Assembly: GCA_036924085.1 (NCBI GenBank)
Contig: JAVGWX010000025.1
Location: forward strand, 26,279,488 to 26,343,487
Origin: Ariolimax columbianus
Taxonomy: Eukaryota; Mollusca; Gastropoda; Stylommatophora; Arionidae
Direction: 5' to 3'
DNA length: 64,000 nt
The notes beneath the pieces were generated by a model. The model saw only the letters and a list, made by a program, of their open reading frames with translations, did no database searches and was not told where the DNA came from. Below are positions 21,129-32,690 of the stretch, piece by piece. Position 1 is the stretch's first letter, and each line of letters starts with the position of its first letter. Both the position numbers and the translations under genes were made by a program.

Positions 21129-21878
21129 TGGATGAGACGAATGAGGAAAGATGTAAGGATAGCTTCAGTGTACATATATGGATGAGGCGATGGAGGGCAG
21201 ATGTAAGGATAGCTTAGGGTTCAGATATTGATGAGGCGATGTAGGGCAGATGTAAGGATAGCTTAGGGTTCAGATATTGATGAGGCGATGTAGGGCAGAT
21301 GTAAGGATAGCTTAGGGTTCAGATATTGATGAGGTGATGTAGGGAAGATGTAAGGAGATCTTAGGGTTCAGATATTGATGAGGCGATGTAGGGAAGATGT
21401 AAGGATAGCTTAGGGTTCAGATATTGATGAGGCGATGTAGGGAAGATGTAAGGATAGCTTCAGTGTACAGATATGGATGAGGCGATGGAGGGCAGATGTA
21501 AAGATAGCTTAAGGTACATATATGGATGAGGCGATGGAGGGCAGATGTAAAGATAGCTTAAGGTACAGATATGGATGAGGCGATGGAGGGCAGATGTAAA
21601 GATAGCTTAAGGTACAGATATGGATGAGGCGATGGAGGGCAGATGTAAAGATAGCTTAAGGTACAGATATGGATGAGGCGATGGAGGGCAGATGTAAAGA
21701 TAGCTTAAGGTACAGATATGGATGAGGCGATGGAGGGCAGATGTAAAGATAGCTTAAGGTACAGATATGGATGAGGCGATGGAGGGCAGATGTAAAGATA
21801 GCTTAAGGTACAGATATGGATGAGGCGATGGAGGGCATATGTAAAGATAGCTTAAGGTACAGATATGTATTAGGTGAT
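21129..21878. repeat. 49-bp minisatellite in two blocks, about 15 copies
   Basis: The unit is AGGTACAGATATGGATGAGG, CGATGGAGGGCAGATGTAAA, GATAGCTTA. The left block has GGGTTCAGATATTGATGAGG and TGTAAGG, the right block the form given here. Occasional mixed units sit at the border (about 21450-21530). It abuts the LINE-B fragment at 21879. Confidence 0.95.
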
Positions 21879-24760
21879 CGAAGCGATTCTTTTCGACAGC
21901 CTTCCCTGCTCACCGTACAGATGTCTCTTCGGTAGTCTTGTGTCTGGCATGCTCTCATGGTGTCCGGCCCATCTCAGCTGTGCCGCCAGCACCGATGCAA
22001 AGATGCTTATCATGTCTGCTCTTTTCAGGACTTTAGTGTCAGGGACATGGTCATGCCAACGGATGCGGAGTATGCATCTCTGGCTGGTTGTGTTGATGTC
22101 GTTCAATCTCTTTGTCGATTTCGCATAGACAGTCCAACTCTCGCATAGACAGTCCAACTCTCGCATAGACAGTCCGACTCTCGCATAGACAGTCCAACTC
22201 TCGCAAAGACAGTCCAACACTCGCATAGTCCAACTCTCGCGTAGACAGTCCAACTCGACAGTCCAACTCTCGTATAGACGGTCCAACTCTCGCATAGACA
22301 GTCCAACTCTCGCAGTCCAACTCTCGCATAAAGTCCAACTTTCGCATAGGCAATCCAACTCTCGCATAGACAGTCCAACTCTCGCATAGACAATCCAATT
22401 CTCGCATACAGTCCAACTCTCGCATAGGCAGTCCAACTCTCGCATAGACAGTCCAACTCTCGCATAGACAGTCCAAATCTCGCATACAGTCCAACCCTCG
22501 CATAGTCCAACTCTCGCGTAGACAGTCCAACTCGAAAGTCCAACTCTCGTATAGACAGTTCAACTCTCGCATAGACAGTCCAACTCTCGCATAAAGTCCA
22601 ACTCTCGCATAGACAGTCCAACTCTCGCATAGACAATCCAACTCTCGCATAGACAATCCAACTCTCGCATACAGTCCAACTCAAGCATAGGCAGTCCAAC
22701 TCTCGCATATTCAGTCCAACTCTCGCATAGACAATCCAGCTTTCCCATAGACAGTCCAACTCTCGCATAGACAATCCAACTCTCGCATAGTCCAACTATA
22801 GCATAGACAATCCAACTCTCGGATAGACAGTCCAACTCTCGCATAGACAGTCCAACTCTCGCATAGACAGTCCAACTCTTTCATAGACAGTCCATCTCTC
22901 GCATAGACAGTCCCTCTCGCATACAGTCCAACTCTCGCATAGACAATCCAACTCTCGCATACAGTCCAACTCTCGCATAGACAGTCCAACTTTCGCATAC
23001 AGTCCAACTTTCGCATACAGTCCAACTCTCGCGTAGACAGTCCCCTTCGCATAGACAATCCAACTCTCGCATAGACAGTCCAACTCTCGAATAGACAGTC
23101 CAACTCTCGCATACAGTCCAACTCTCGCATACAGTCCAACTCTCGAATAGACAGTCCAACTCTCGCATACAGTCCAACTCTCGCGTAGACAGTCCCTCTC
23201 GAATAGACAGTCCAACTCTCGCATACAGTCCAACTCTCGAATAGACAGTCCAACTCTCGCATACAGTCCAACTCTCGAATAGACAGTCCAACTCTCGCAT
23301 ACAGTCCAACTCTCGCATACAGTCCAACTCTCGAATAGACAGTCCAACTCTCGCATACAGTCCAACTCTCGCATACAGTCCAACTTTCGAATAGACAGTC
23401 CAACTCTCGCATACAGTCCATCTCTCGCGTAGACAGTCCCTTTCGCATAGACAATCCAACTCTCGCATACAATCCAACTCTCGCATAGACAATCCAACTC
23501 TCGCATACAGTCCAACTCTCGCGTAGACAGTCCCTCTCGCATAGACAATCCAACTCTCGCATACAGTCCAACTCTCGAAAAGACAGTCCAACTCTCGAAT
23601 AGACAATCCAACTCTCGCATACAGTCCAACTCTCGAATAGAAAGTCCAACTCTCGCATACAGTCCAACTCTCGCATACAGTCCAACTCTCGCGTAGACAG
23701 TCCCTCTCGCATAGACAATCCAACTCTCGCATACAGTCCAACTCTCGCATAGACAATCCAACTCTCGCATACAGTCCAACTCTCGCGTAGACAGTCCCTC
23801 TCGCATAGACAATCCAACTCTCGCATACAGTCCAACTCTCGAATAGACAATCCAACTCTCGCGTAGACAGTCCAACTCTCGCATGCGTGTTGGAGGCTTT
23901 GGAGGACAGCAATTCGGTAGACCTTGACCTTTGTCTTGCCGCTAATACCCCGGCTCCCCCATACTGTCGCGCGTCCTATACTGAAGGCTGCACTGGCTTC
24001 CATTATTCTGCTTGCCAGCTCGCTGCTCAGATTGACAGCTCGTGACACTGTACTACCCATGTAGGTGAACTTGCACACATCTTTTAGAATCTGTCCATTT
24101 CCTTTGATTTGTGGCTGTGTGTATCCTGTACCAGGATATGGTAGGTGCATCACTTCCGTTTTTTTAAGATGCATGACCAGCCTGACCCATATCTTCCTGC
24201 ATGTCCCACCCTGAGGTGCGTGTCACACCACAGTCGACATCAAATATAAGTTCAGTGATCATGCCGCCTGTTACTCTGGTTTTTGCCCTCATTATGCGAG
24301 CATTGACGAGCCTTTCGTCCATGAGGTATCTGAAGAGTATGCCAGATTTGGCTGTTCTAAAAGCATCCGACATCGTGGCTGAGAACATCATGTTAAACAA
24401 GGTTGGGGCGGGCACACAGCCTTGCTTTACAGCGTTTGTCACGTCAAACCTTCTGGAAGTCTCTCCGTTGTCCAGCCCACGAGCAAGCATGCCTTCATGG
24501 AGTTGTTTCACCATGGTGATAAGCTGGTGGGGAAGCCGAACTCTGACATGACCATCCACAACCCACCTCTGCTTGCCCTGTCCAATGCCGTGGTAAGGTC
24601 AATAAATGCAGTGTAAGGTCTATGCTATGCTCCTGACATTTCTCCCGTATCTGTCACGCAGCAAATGTCATGTCCACAATTCCCCGTCCAGGTCCTGAAG
24701 CCACATTGACTCTCTGGAAGTTGGGGCACTTGTTTAAGATGCTAGCTAAGCCGATTTAAA
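21879..24760 (-). pseudogene. LINE family B reverse transcriptase pseudogene split by its own minisatellite
   Basis: Minus strand, N to C: ATG-less start near 24760 (LNKCPNFQRVNVASGPGRG), motif A TAFIDLTTALDRASRGGLW, DVTNAVKQGCVPAPTLFNMM (motif B), a degenerate motif C (ITELIFDVDCGVT in place of FADD), KKTEVMHLPYPG, KDVCKFTYMGSTVSR, ISGKTKVKVYRIAVLQS, then CESWTVYAR. Here the 1.76-kb array intervenes. The frame resumes as CESWTVYAKSTKRLND, RCILRIRWHDHVPDTKVLKR and QLRWAGH. Several stops and frameshifts; non-functional. The endonuclease and 5' end are missing. Confidence 0.8.
22121..23884 (-). repeat. 18/20-bp minisatellite born inside LINE-B RT
   Basis: The plus-strand unit is TCTCGCATAGACAGTCCAAC (20 bp) or the 18-bp form lacking GA, with GAATAG, GCGTAG and TTCGC variants. 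On the minus strand a unit reads ESWTVYAR or one of its frame-shifted versions. The flanking RT sequence carries exactly one such segment at that position in related LINEs (CETWTVY followed by RH/SK). There are roughly 90 units. Longer blocks of about 6-12 units are duplicated within 22900-23880. Confidence 0.95.
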
Positions 24761-24894
24761 AAAAAGACGTGCTAAAGTTTTTGTTAGGCGACGGAGAGCA
24801 GGGCTATTCAACGGGGATTTCCCCAGTTCTGCTGGTTTCCTTGATTCTTGTAAATGTGAACTATTGATGAAGGATCAAAATGTGAGGTGCTATT

Positions 24895-25445
24895 CTTAGC
24901 ACAGACAGTAGTGGCGCTTGCACGACTTAACAAAATCTGGCAAGATAAACGGTTAGCACTATGCACTAAAATCAGATTAATGCGTACACTGATCATGTCA
25001 ATATTCCTCTATGCTTGTGAGACATGGACAGTTGCAGATGACCTTCAACGAAGGATACAGGCCTGAAAGATGAGATGTTTCTGAAGACTTTTAAACGTCA
25101 CGTACAAAGATCGAGTTACAACTGAGGAAATACGAGATAGAATTACAACAGGAATAGGGCCTTTTGAAGACCTCTTGGCAACTGTCAAAAGAAGGAAACC
25201 CGCTTGGTACGGTCACATCTGGAGAACAAATTGTCTTTACAAATACGATCCTCCACGGAAAGGTCACAGGCAGACGACGAATAGACCGTCCAAAAAAGAG
25301 ATCAAAATGGACCAATCTCTGACCAGAAGCGGCACAGGCAGCAGCCGCTGACAGAGGAGTGTGACTTGGTATTGTGCTGATCTCTTCCTGTCTCTTCAAC
25401 GACCTCTCCGGTTACGGTATGACCTGACCAGACCTGTAATTCCTG
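24895..25445 (+). pseudogene. LINE RT C-terminal fragment (thumb onward)
   Basis: Plus strand: VVALARLNKIWQDKRLA, CTKIRLMRTLIMSIFLYACE, TWTVADDLQRRIQA*KMRCF, then YKDRVTTEEIRDRITT, IGPFEDLLATVKRRKPAWYG and, after shifts, SKKEIKMDQSL. This is the usual order at the end of an RT LINE ORF (thumb, CETWT box, WYGH box). Stop codons after RIQA and CF and a late frameshift make it a pseudogene. It ends at PSRLR-like LRPLRLRYDL. Confidence 0.7.
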
Positions 25446-25700
25446 CTGGAATTTTACCCTCAGCTCACACGCCGCTAAGTAGTTCAGTAATCTTGCTAGT
25501 GTAAGACATGGGCCAGCTGATCTGCTGGAATTTCATCCGCGCCAGGTGCTTTTCACCATCGAAAACGCATTGATGGCCTTGTCCACCTCGTCCTGGGTGA
25601 TGCATGATTTCTGTTCTCCTTTCCAGTTCCGTCTCTGCTTCCCCTAGTACGTGTTACTGGTCTTGTCCCTTCTCGTGTGCTGTGCGTTGTCACGTGGGAT
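25446..25700 (-). pseudogene. LINE EN-RT linker relic
   Basis: Minus strand KSCITQDEVDKAINAFSM, VKSTWRG, and in a second frame APGADEIPADQLAHVL, match the E(V/I)xxAIxxxKxxKAPGxDxIPAELL block that precedes RT motif 0. Two frameshifts. Oriented opposite to the neighbouring fragment at 24895-25445, so a separate insertion or a rearrangement. Confidence 0.45.
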
Positions 25701-26061
25701 TTGAGAATCCGTTCATCCCGAGACTGGTCTCAGAGTTTAAACAGGTCTGTTGTTGTTGCGATTCGTAAGTTCAGACGTATATTTCTTGAGTATTATACTG
25801 GTCGCTTGGCTGGGTATGGTTTTTATTCACCGGTGACGGGTTCGACTGCGTGACCCATTTACACTCGAGAGGTCAGTGTTGCTTTAATGAACGCCATTTA
25901 GTCGAATATGGGAGTGTAGATTTCGCTATTTACAATACAAATACATAGCCGAAAAACACAGGTTCTGTTTGTTTAGTTCATAATTTTCACAAGTAAATTC
26001 ACTTCTAGCTATGAAGTTTCGTTAGCATCCAAATGTAATCCTGGAAACACATAAAACACAC
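25701..26061. other. No recognised feature
   Basis: Unassigned sequence between the LINE relic and the microsatellite. Confidence 0.45.
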
Positions 26062-26157
26062 TGACACACACACGCACACACACATACACACACACGCACG
26101 CACGCACACACATGCAGGCACGCATACACATACACACACACGCACGCGCGCACACAC

Positions 26158-26201
<44 letters not shown>

Positions 26202-26206
26202 AGAGA
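26062..26206 (+). repeat. Compound (CA)n-(GA)n microsatellite
   Basis: Imperfect ACACGC/CACACA tract to about 26164, followed by a (GA)n tract to 26206. Confidence 0.95.
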
Positions 26207-26224
26207 TATTAAGAACAAAATTAG

Positions 26225-26650
26225 TTTCCAAACCAAGTCATATTTCATTGCACGTTTGTAGCTCACACCACTGAGAGTACACTTTATGTATGCCCCCCTC
26301 TCTGCCTTCCTCCAATCCACCAACTTTCTATCCTGTTGGCAACTTCGCAACCTATTCCATGTGATTTAAACTTCCTGAACAATATTTGATGAGGTATTCT
26401 ATCAACGGCCTGTGCAAACTCTAGGTAAATTACATACCCCCCCCCCCCCACCCCCCACCCCCAAATCTAAAATGCTGGTGACCTACTTCAAGAGTTCTAA
26501 TAGATCTGTTAAGCACGATGTTCCCTAAATAAACCATTGCTGACTATTCCTGATTAGATTAAATGTGTCCCAGTACCTTTCATCGTTTTCTTTCATTATT
26601 GACTAAAATAATGCTGGTGTTTAAACCCTTTTTGAAAATGGAGATCACTT
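26225..26650 (-). pseudogene. CR1/L2-type LINE RT fragment
   Basis: Minus strand: IFKKGLNTSIILVNN, QQWFI*GTSCLTDLLELLEV, then motif A YVIYLEFAQAVDRIPHQILF and RKFKSHGIGCEVANRIESWW. These correspond to PIFKKGDK..., QHGFR.GRSCLTNLLEF, DVIYLDFAKAFDKVPHQRLL and KL.AHGI of CR1/L2 RTs. The motif A second Asp is retained (AVD) but frames change around a C-rich homopolymer at 26437-26462. It lies next to the compound microsatellite. Confidence 0.6.
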
Positions 26651-27445
26651 TTCATGTCAGCATTCCATGTCGTTTAGAAGTGTTCAAATAATTCATTTCC
26701 ATGTTGACGTAAATTTGTATTTTCCTTTGTAAGCTTGTTTGTTTACCATTTGCTGCAGTTCATGAAATGTTTACCGAGCTTTTGGTAAAGGTACTAGCCT
26801 TTCCTTTCACTCCGCATGGTTTAGACTCGTTCTTTCATGGGTGTCAGCGTTTTATTCTGACTCGGTAATGAGGTCATGATAACAGGGCTGCATAGTTAAA
26901 CACTGGCAGCATCATAAAGCCTGCCTGGCCTAGTCCTGCACTCAGACATAATCATACCTCAGCAAATCATAGACTTCTTCTATCTTCTTGTTCTGTTTTA
27001 GTCGCAGCCGGAGCACAGGCCGAGACTCAGTAACGAACCGTTAGAATAGACTGGACAGACTGAGCTATCACAGACGTTTTGTGAAGAATTCGAGAAGACA
27101 TCACATAGGGTGGAACAAGTGTGAAATAAATGAGAACATTTTTGTTTAAGCTTAGTGAGATGTAGCTAGTGGTGAATTTTGTTTTACATGACGAGGTAGC
27201 TAGCGCCATGTACGACTCTCTTTAATCATCGTTTATAAAGTACAATAATGTGTAGAAAACCTATTTTTTTTCACATGTAAGGGTCTCAGAAGTCCATGCA
27301 TCACAAGACGTTCGTCCACCATAAGTGCTGATGACCACTTTCTCTGTTCAGCCGTTTGGACAGTCTTTGCTTTTGCTGTGTCCGCTAATATGGGTGAGGC
27401 GCGGTGATTTGAATTAACGTGAGGAAGAAACTGCACCTTTTGGTG
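26651..27445. other. No recognised feature
   Basis: AT-rich unassigned sequence with no frame above background. Confidence 0.45.
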
Positions 27446-27606
27446 TGGCACTGTGTAGTACTGGTGGCACTCAGTAGTACTGGCGGCACTCAGTACTGGC
27501 AGCACTCAGTAGTACTCGCGGCACTCAGTACTGGCGGCACTCAGTAGTACTGGTGGCACTCAGTAGTACTGGCAGCACTCAGTAGTACTGGCGGCACTCA
27601 GTAGTA
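27446..27606. repeat. 16/19-bp GGCACTCAGTAGTACTGGC minisatellite, about 9 copies
   Basis: GGCACTCAGTAGTACTGGC and a 16-bp form lacking GTA recur with GGTGG/GGCAG variants. Confidence 0.9.
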
Positions 27607-27840
27607 TCAATGACGCTCTTAATTTTATCTTCCATGTTTACGTTTGATTGTAACTTCAAGACACAAGAACACATATTACTTTTTTAGAGGCATATGTTTA
27701 GGTTGTTGGGAAAGATTTAATGCGAGCTGCCGATGAGGAAAAGAGGTTGCCAGATAGAATTTTAAAATTGTTCAGCTGCCATTACGGAGTTAGATTTACG
27801 GACATATTTTCGAAATGAGTATTGTCTGTTATTTTATATT

Positions 27841-28371
27841 GCTCCCATACTGTCTCTGTATACCTTGTTTTGCTCCCATACTGTCTCTGCATACCTTGTT
27901 TTGCTCCCATACTGTCTCTGCATACCTTGTTTTGCTCCCATACTGTCTCTGCATACCTTGTTTTGCTCCCATACTGTCTCTGCATACCTTGTTTTGCTCC
28001 CATACTGTCTCTGCATACCTTGTTTTGCTCCCATACTGTCTCTGCATACCTTGTTTTGCTCCCATACTGTCTCTGTATACCTTGTTTTGCTCCCATACTG
28101 TCTCTGTATACCTTGTTTTGCTCCCATACTGTCTCTGCATACCTTGTTTTGCTCCCATACTGTCTCTGCATACCTTGTTTTGCTCCCATACTGTCTCTGT
28201 ATACCTTGTTTTGCTCCCATACTGTCTCTGCATACCTTGTTTTGCTCCCATACTGTCTCTGCATACCTTGTTTTGCTCCCATACTGTCTCTGCATACCTT
28301 GTTTTGCTCCCATACTGTCTCTGCATACCTTGTTTTGCTCCCATACTGTCTCCGCATTCCTTGTTCTTCAG
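27841..28371. repeat. 31-bp minisatellite, about 17 copies
   Basis: The unit is GCTCCCATACTGTCTCTGCA plus TACCTTGTTTT. A TGCATA/TGTATA dimorphism marks individual units. The last unit is diverged. Because 31 is not a multiple of 3, the six frames cycle through all readings and several long frames appear on both strands. None is a gene. Confidence 0.95.
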
Positions 28372-29285
28372 TAATTCTAAATTATTTGTTTCTGTTGACA
28401 GAATCTGAAACTTTTTCCTTGATAAGGAAACAAAAATGTCCCCTTCTGTATTGTATTAAAATGTGTAATTTGTTTTTGTCTCTAAACTCTTTTAGGGGCT
28501 GTTCTTTTCCTGTCGTTCAAGACGGCCATTGTCAGGGATCGATACTTTTAGTTGATACTTTTTATGATACATATATTTTTTTCACATCGACAAAAGATAT
28601 GGATTATCAATTAATATTTTGTAAATCTGATATGGCAATTTTTTTTTTCCGCGCAACTTTTGTTGTCTGATGTTGCATGTTTCCCACTTGACTGTTTCAG
28701 GTATGCCGATATACTTATATAATTTAGAGTTTCATATTGCTCATGTTATCTCCTTTCATTCCATATATGACACGGGCACATAATAAGTTAGTTTAAAACA
28801 CATCAACATCTTAACTGTAATACTATATGAATATCTTTGAGAGATGACAAATATACTGCACAAAACATCGGAATTTGTCGACGTCCGGAAAGAGTTAAAA
28901 ACCTAAACTGCCAATACTCTAAACAAGTATTCAATAAACGCATAGGGAACTGACATATATAAAATTACACTGAAATATTGTATAAGCGCTGCCAATCAAA
29001 ATTCCAGATAAACATCAACTGATGCCTCATTTAGTTATTTTGAAGAGTTTGCGAAAAATAGGTTACAGAGACCTCTGAGATTATACCAAACTTAATAATG
29101 TGGATTATGATTAACGAGAAACAGGATATTACTAGAACATTCTCATAATGAAACAACATAACAATTATACAAACTATGGGTCACAGTCACGGACGAAAAG
29201 AGCAAGGAAGTCCAAACACAATTGGCTTAATGACAATACGGATTGTTGCCATGGCAACGCTGTCTTAGAGTAGATGGTCAATTCG
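28372..29285. other. No recognised feature
   Basis: AT-rich, low-complexity-leaning sequence between two arrays with no coding or repeat signature that I recognise. Confidence 0.5.
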
Positions 29286-30127
29286 AGATACAGGTGGTGA
29301 GTAGCAGCTGTGTCTCACGATCTACAGGGAGATACAAGTGGTGAGTAGCAGCTGTGTCTCACGATCTACAGGGAGATACAGGTGGTGAGTAGCAGCTGTG
29401 TCTCACGATCTACAGGGAGATACAGGTGTGAGTAACAGCTGTGTCTCACGATCTACAGGGAGATACAGGTGGTGAGTAACATCTGTGTCTCACGATCTAC
29501 AGGGAGATACAGGTGGTGAGTAGCAGCTGTGTCTCACGATCTACAGGGAGATACAGGTGGTTAGTAGCAGCTGTGTCTCACGATCTACAGGGAGATACAG
29601 GTGGTGAGTAGCAGCTGTGTCTCACGATCTACAGAGAGATACAGGTGGTTAGTAGCAGCTGTGTCTCACGATCTACAGGGAGATACAGGTGGTGAGTAGC
29701 AGCTGTGTCTCACGATCTACAGGGAGATACAGGTGGTGAGTAGCAGCTGTGTCTCACGATCTACTGGGAGATACAGGTGGTTAGTAGCAGCTGTGTCTCA
29801 CGATCTACTGGGAGATACAGGTGGTGAGTAGCAGCTGTGTCTCACGATCTACTGGGAGATACAGGTGGTGAGTAGCAGCTGTGTCTCACGATCTACTGGG
29901 AGATACAGGTGGTGAGTAGCAGCTGTGTCTCACGATCTACTGGGAGATACAGGTGGTGAGTAGCAGCTGTGTCTCACGATCTACTGGGAGATACAGGTGG
30001 TGAGTAGCAGCTGTGTCTCACGATCTACAGGGAGATACAGGTGGTGAGTAGCAGCTGTGTCTCACGATCTACTGGGAGATACAGGTGGTGAGTAGCAGCT
30101 GTGTCTCACGATCTACTGGGAGATACA
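29286..30127. repeat. 44-bp minisatellite, about 19 copies
   Basis: The unit is AGATACAGGTGGTGAGTAGC, AGCTGTGTCTCACGATCTAC, AGGG. The ACAGGG variant dominates left of about 29760 and ACTGGG to the right, with a lone ACAGGG at about 30025. This suggests two local expansions. Confidence 0.95.
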
Positions 30128-30160
30128 ATACATAAGTAAGGTCATTTTCTTCTGTGTTCG

Positions 30161-30305
30161 TTCTCAATCTCCAGCTACCAAGTCCTGAACAGGGCTTTGC
30201 AAGTAGCAGAATGTAGTGCAGGGAACGGAATGCGTTGTGTCTCTAGTTTACAGTTTGACTGCGATATTTGCATCTTTCCGTCCGACACATCCGTCGTCGG
30301 CAGGA
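30161..30305 (+). repeat. Dispersed repeat R, copy 3 (truncated)
   Basis: Begins TTCTCAATCTCCAGCTACCA and follows copies 1 and 2 to the CAACACATC-like CGACACATCCGTC, then diverges. It lacks the pentanucleotide neighbour and abuts the 44-bp array. Confidence 0.75.
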
Positions 30306-30534
30306 GTAAGGACATAAACATTGTACTTGCATTTAACGTTATTTGTGATTTAAGTCATAATATTCGTACAACATGTACTATTATTTATCAATCATAGACA
30401 CACGCCCCGTCAACAATTGGTATTCAAAATGTAAAGTTACATCCTATCCATAAAAATGCATAAATAATATAAAGTTATTTTGGAGATACACAAGCGTGTC
30501 AGTTAGTAAAATGCGCCCATATTTCAAAGGTATT

Positions 30535-30890
30535 GCACAATCACAGAGACATAACGTCAAAAAATACATATTTAACATAAAGTTAGTAGTGCTGAGCTAT
30601 GTGGACTTATTATATTTAAAAACATGCATTATATACAGGTATTGCTGAGCTATGTAGACTTGTCATATTTAAAAACAAGCATTATATAAAGTTATTGCTG
30701 AGCTATGTAGACTTGTCATATTGAAACACATACATTATATAAATGATTTCTGGGTTGTGGTGTTTATAAGGTTAGAAATTACACTCGTAATAAAAAGTTA
30801 ATGCCGAATTGTATAGACTGGTCAGGTGAAAAACTACATACTTTAGATACAATTATTGCTGAATTAATGCGACATGTCAATTTTACAAAC
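30535..30890. repeat. Degenerate 53-60-bp AT-rich tandem repeat
   Basis: GCTGAGCTATGTAGACTTGTCATAT recurs at about 30591, 30643 and 30697, then in decayed forms (GCCGAATTGTATAGACTGGTCA). Confidence 0.7.
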
Positions 30891-30929
30891 TCCTACATTT
30901 TTAACATGATGTCACGTCAGAAGAAAACT

Positions 30930-31092
30930 TTTAGTGCCAGAGAATTATAGAAACACCTTAAGTCAAAATATTTAGTGCCAGAGATATATAGAGACACCTT
31001 ACGTCAAAACATTTAGTGCTAGAGAATTATAGAGACACATTACGTCAAAACATTTAGTGTTAGAGAATTATAGAGACACCTTACGTCAAAAC
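30930..31092. repeat. 41-bp minisatellite, 4 copies
   Basis: The unit is TTAGTGCCAGAGAATTATAG, AGACACCTTACGTCAAAACA, T. Confidence 0.9.
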
Positions 31093-31156
31093 ATTTATAC
31101 TTAAAATAACGTCATTATAAAGTTATAAAGACACGTCAAATTAAACCCATACTGCA

Positions 31157-31837
31157 GCAATTTCAGAGCGGAGGCAGAGGCACTGAGGACTGCAGTAGAA
31201 GCAGTGCTGACAGGCGAAAGCAATGAAAGCCATATAGTCCTGTTTACAGATGCCCTGGCCGTAGTTACAGCACTAAAATTTCAGAAAAATACTGAACTTA
31301 ATGATTTAAGAGCAGTACTCTGTCAACTATGCCAGCAGTCCACACCAAAAAGAGGTGTGACACAGTGGGTTCCATCCCATTGTAACATCCAAGGCAACGA
31401 GGAGGCAGACAGACTGGCAAAAGAAGGTGCAAGACTACCACAACCAGATTATAGTGTGATCTACAAAAAGTCTTAAAGGATTTCTAGGGCCAAATACATG
31501 GCCAAATGGAAAACAGAACATACTGGCTACACAAAAAATGATGCTTATTACCAGTTGAACAGAAGAGAGCAGGTCGTGGTCTTCAGACTCCGCACAGGCC
31601 ACAACAGACTGATGTACCATCTATTCAATAAACTGAAGATAGGTGGCACTGACGAATGCGCTTGTGGTACAGGGAAAATGACCGCTGAACATCTGCTGCA
31701 AAACTGCCCGACATACGAGGACCAGAGAAAGCACATGTGGTCATCACCAGTGGTAACACTAGACAGCCTCAGGATGCCCGCTGCTTTCTTCGAACAAATG
31801 CAGGTTCTGACAGCGTACGAAGAAGAAGAAGATAAAG
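31157..31837 (+). mobile_element. LINE family A, 5'-truncated insertion with 14-bp target duplication
   Basis: Encodes the family-A RNase H domain from FRAEAEALR onward (the first Asp is absent), LFTDALAVVTALKFQKNTEL, WVPSHCNIQGNEEADRLAKE and the Cys-rich C-terminus, ending in AGCGTACGAAGAAGAAGAAG. Flanks carry the direct repeat AAACCCATACTGCA (31143-31156 and 31838-31851), as target-primed insertion produces. A stop (KKS*) and small changes break the frame at about 31476. About 0.68 kb of the element's 3' end. Confidence 0.85.
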
Positions 31838-31879
31838 AAACCCATACTGCAACAGATGTAAAACGTTAACGCTAGGGCG

Positions 31880-32535
31880 CACACCTTCAGCAGTGTGGTT
31901 ATTGTAGCTATGGTATATGGCTGCGAGGTGGAACGTTACGGAAAGCTGAACGATGGAGATTACTAGCGATGGAGCGAAGAAAATTGAAATTTTCCATTGG
32001 AGCCCATAACACACAGATAACAGATGCCGAACTTCTTTCTCTGACGTCAATGATGTCTCGATGTTACGAAAAACAGAAATGCCGTCCATGTGGTTCGCAT
32101 GCCGGATAACAGATGGGCCGTCCATGTGGTGCGCATGACGGATAACATATGGGCCGTCCATGTGGTGCACATGACGGATAACAGATGGGCCGTCTATGTG
32201 GTGCGTGCTGGATAATAGATGGGCCGTCCATGTGGTGCGCATGACGGATAGCAGATGGACCGTCTATGTGGTGTGCATGCCGGATAACAGATGGGCCGTC
32301 TATGTGGTGCGCATGCCGGATAACAGATGGGCCGTCTATGCGGTGCATGCTGGATAACAGATGGGCCGTCTATGTGGTGCATGCTGGATAACAGATGGGC
32401 CGTCTATGTGGTGCGCATGACGGATAACAAATGGTCAGATAGAGTGACGTCGTGGTGGCCATACAACTTTAGCCGCCTTCGCGCGCTACCGAGGATGAGG
32501 TGGGGAGATGACAAAACGGAGGTCCTGTGCCCAAC
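31880..32535 (+). pseudogene. LINE (family F) RT C-terminus, split by a 36-bp array
   Basis: Plus strand before the array: IVAMVYGCEVERYGKLND in one frame and RKAERWRLLAMERRKLKFSI in the next (the YGCE(T/V)WTL.KAE box). Inside and after the array: HVVRMTDNKWSDRVTSWWPY, NFSRLRALPRMRWGDDKTEV. These are the GHVVRMTDNRW and GRPRMRWGDD boxes of the LINE C-terminus. Frames shift several times. The next LINE fragment, of opposite strand, begins at about 32540. Confidence 0.7.
32081..32433 (+). repeat. 36-bp (12-codon) minisatellite born from RT 'VVRMTDNRW' codons
   Basis: The unit is GCCGTCCATGTGGTGCGCAT, GACGGATAACAGATGG; some units lack 3 bp (GTGGTGCATGCTGG). In the RT frame the unit reads HVVRMTDNRWAV. 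About 10 copies. The normal protein has this motif once. Confidence 0.95.
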
Positions 32536-32690
32536 ATGGTACAACAAGGCAATCTCTACGGTACCTCTTACTCTCTCTTGTTTGATCTTGAGAAGTAATT
32601 TAATTGTGAGACTTGTTATGTTTGTTCTCAAGTCTGACCATCTGTTGCATGAGGTTTTTTTGGGGAGTTTTATAAACGAAGATGTTTTCA

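Noticed and set aside
27782..28670. Overlapping frames of 159-282 codons on both strands
   Set aside because: A 31-bp period cycles through all frames, so all six stay open together. No gene-like flank.
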